Assembly (NCBI GenBank): GCA_004764695.1
Contig: SMSO01000025.1
Location: 4,752,862 to 4,816,861 of the forward strand
Length of the DNA: 64,000 nucleotides
Origin: Schizochytrium sp. TIO01
Taxonomy: Eukaryota; Sar; Bigyra; Thraustochytrida; Thraustochytriidae
Reading direction: 5' to 3'
Position numbers and translations under genes: made by a program
Shown here: in pieces, positions 62,674 to 64,000 of the stretch
How positions within the stretch are numbered: the first letter of the stretch is position 1
Layout: the number at the start of each line of letters is the position of its first letter
The notes under the pieces: generated by a model
Seen by the model: the letters and a program-made list of their open reading frames with translations, nothing else
Databases searched by the model: none
Told to the model about the DNA's origin: nothing

Positions 62674-64000
62674 GCGTTTGCCTACCTACCAACTCACTCC
62701 CTAGGTAACTAACTTCTAGAAAGGTATGGATCAACAAGCAAGGTTAGGCGGCCTCATCCTTTCGAATGATAAATCAGGCATAGAGCTTTGTCCGAAAGAA
62801 AAGAGTGGTTTCGTTCACTTGGAACCGAAGAAAAAACCATTTTGTTTGGTGGCTGCTCGTCAGTACACAGGTATATAGGCAGTGCTACTACTCACTTCCG
62901 GCGCGAGATATAGAATAAATTAGAATATTTATTTACTTGACCGTGACCCTAGCGCCAGAATTATATTACGGAACAAAAACTATGCAACGCACATGCCCTT
63001 TCTGCCGATTGTGGTCTTTATGTATACTCAGCTTGAATCTTTTTGACTTTTATAGCCACAAGCTTGCAAATGCTTAAACCTCGAGGGTGCACAAGCTGTT
63101 GGTTTAGCCTTTTCAAAGCAGCTAAAGTGGAAAATCATAATTGTCCTAGGTACTTACTTCATCGCGGTCTTCGGGCTTAGGTGTAAGCTTGAACTACTAC
63201 CTATTAGCTCTGCAAATGACGAGCGAGAGAGCATCCTTGACAAACCAAGCCATAAAAGTACGAAGAAGCAGTGACAACAGATTGAAGCTGCGATCAACCG
63301 CAATCGTCTTCATTTTCATCGTCTTCTACTGAGGAAGATTCATGTTTAACTTCTCTTATTATCTTCTCCGAAACATGCCCATAAAATATAATAGATGGGA
63401 CCGTGACTACCTTTGAGATAAACATTTCTTTAATTTTTTAATTTTTTAAATTTAAATAATAACAATAATGATAAAATTTTGTTCGATGGTACGAATGAAA
63501 AGATCGCACAGGCTAATTACTAACTACCTAGTCTCCCTCCTTCGTGTATGCAGAGGACAAATTTTCGTAACAATGCAAATGGCTGCTAGTATATCTCAAC
63601 GTGTTCTCTTCCTATACCATTCAAACGTGATGCTAACACTAATGCTACATAAATCTGGCAGTCAGTTGCCTTGCGAGTGAAACTTCGCATAAGTGGTGGT
63701 AGTATCACTAATAGCACTTTAATATCCTATCAAGTTACAAAAGGCGACTATACATAGAAGCCTATACACTTTTAAAATATATATTTTGTTATGATAGAAG
63801 AAAATAACTTCTTTTTTTAACAATAGAAATCATTATACAACTTACTTGTGTGTATTCAATTGGCTTATATGCCAGTGGTGTGATATTACTGGCAACGAGA
63901 CAGCCGCCTTCGACCGCCAAAAATTATGCAATCTCAGAACATCGAAGTTCATGCAATCTCTGGCAGTGTCAGTATTATGATTGTCGAGAGGCGTGTGTGT
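61556..64000. other. Terminal spacer, possible 5' exon of the EDR2-like gene, (TTTC)n repeat
   Basis: The first 430 bases may include an upstream exon of the EDR2-like gene (a minus-strand open frame to about 61990). The rest, to the window end, is AT-rich without a recognised gene. A (TTTC)n tract of about 12 units lies at 62627-62673. Confidence 0.5.
62627..62673. repeat. (TTTC)n microsatellite
   Basis: About twelve uninterrupted CTTT units. Confidence 0.9.

Overview
The window looks like nuclear DNA of a unicellular eukaryote. It carries a kinesin-14, a Tubby protein, CCDC93, a TMEM260-like membrane protein, an NEK-type kinase and an EDR2-like protein. Long genes are mostly uninterrupted, one gene has GT-AG introns, and the spacers are full of tetranucleotide microsatellites. 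This mix suggests a stramenopile-type protist; a thraustochytrid (labyrinthulomycete) is my best guess, made from gene content alone.

Layout. 1-1172: 5' part of a secreted Kelch protein (-), cut by the window edge. 1173-10597: about 9.4 kb with no gene I can support and many simple repeats. 10598-20401: NUDT6-like Nudix hydrolase (+), a 1,711-residue kinesin-14 (-) and an organelle-type RF2 release factor (-). 22308-30307: a BSD/polyglutamine/YjjX-type NTPase fusion with one frame break (+), a SAM methyltransferase (+) and a 12-exon leucine-rich-repeat membrane protein (-). 32606-42261: RadD-like helicase (-), NEK-like kinase (+) and TMEM260/DUF2723 protein (-). 43341-47552: AT-rich cluster of unrecognised, mostly broken reading frames plus a viral-style RING-CH protein. 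47553-50564: repeat-rich spacer with a (TTTG)n tract of about 0.4 kb. 50565-61555: Tubby-like (+), CCDC93 (-), small two-TM protein (+), acyltransferase-3 (-) and an EDR2-like protein with two DUF1336 copies (-). 61556-64000: spacer.

Most genes are housekeeping or cell-biology genes in alternating orientation: microtubule motor, mitotic/ciliary-type kinase, endosomal recycling, phosphoinositide/lipid binding, organellar translation termination, nucleotide-pool cleaning and nucleic-acid repair. They do not form one pathway.

The most unusual items are these. (1) The RF2-like factor has SEY where SPF is expected in the stop-codon recognition loop. (2) The 43.3-47.6 kb cluster looks like a decaying foreign insert; one long frame there is interrupted by two in-frame TGA codons, the first in a TGA-CTA context. 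(3) A YjjX-type NTPase is fused to a BSD-like protein across a one-base frame break. (4) The LRR gene has eleven introns, all phase 2, while its neighbours have none visible. All functional calls come from reading motifs; no database search was run.
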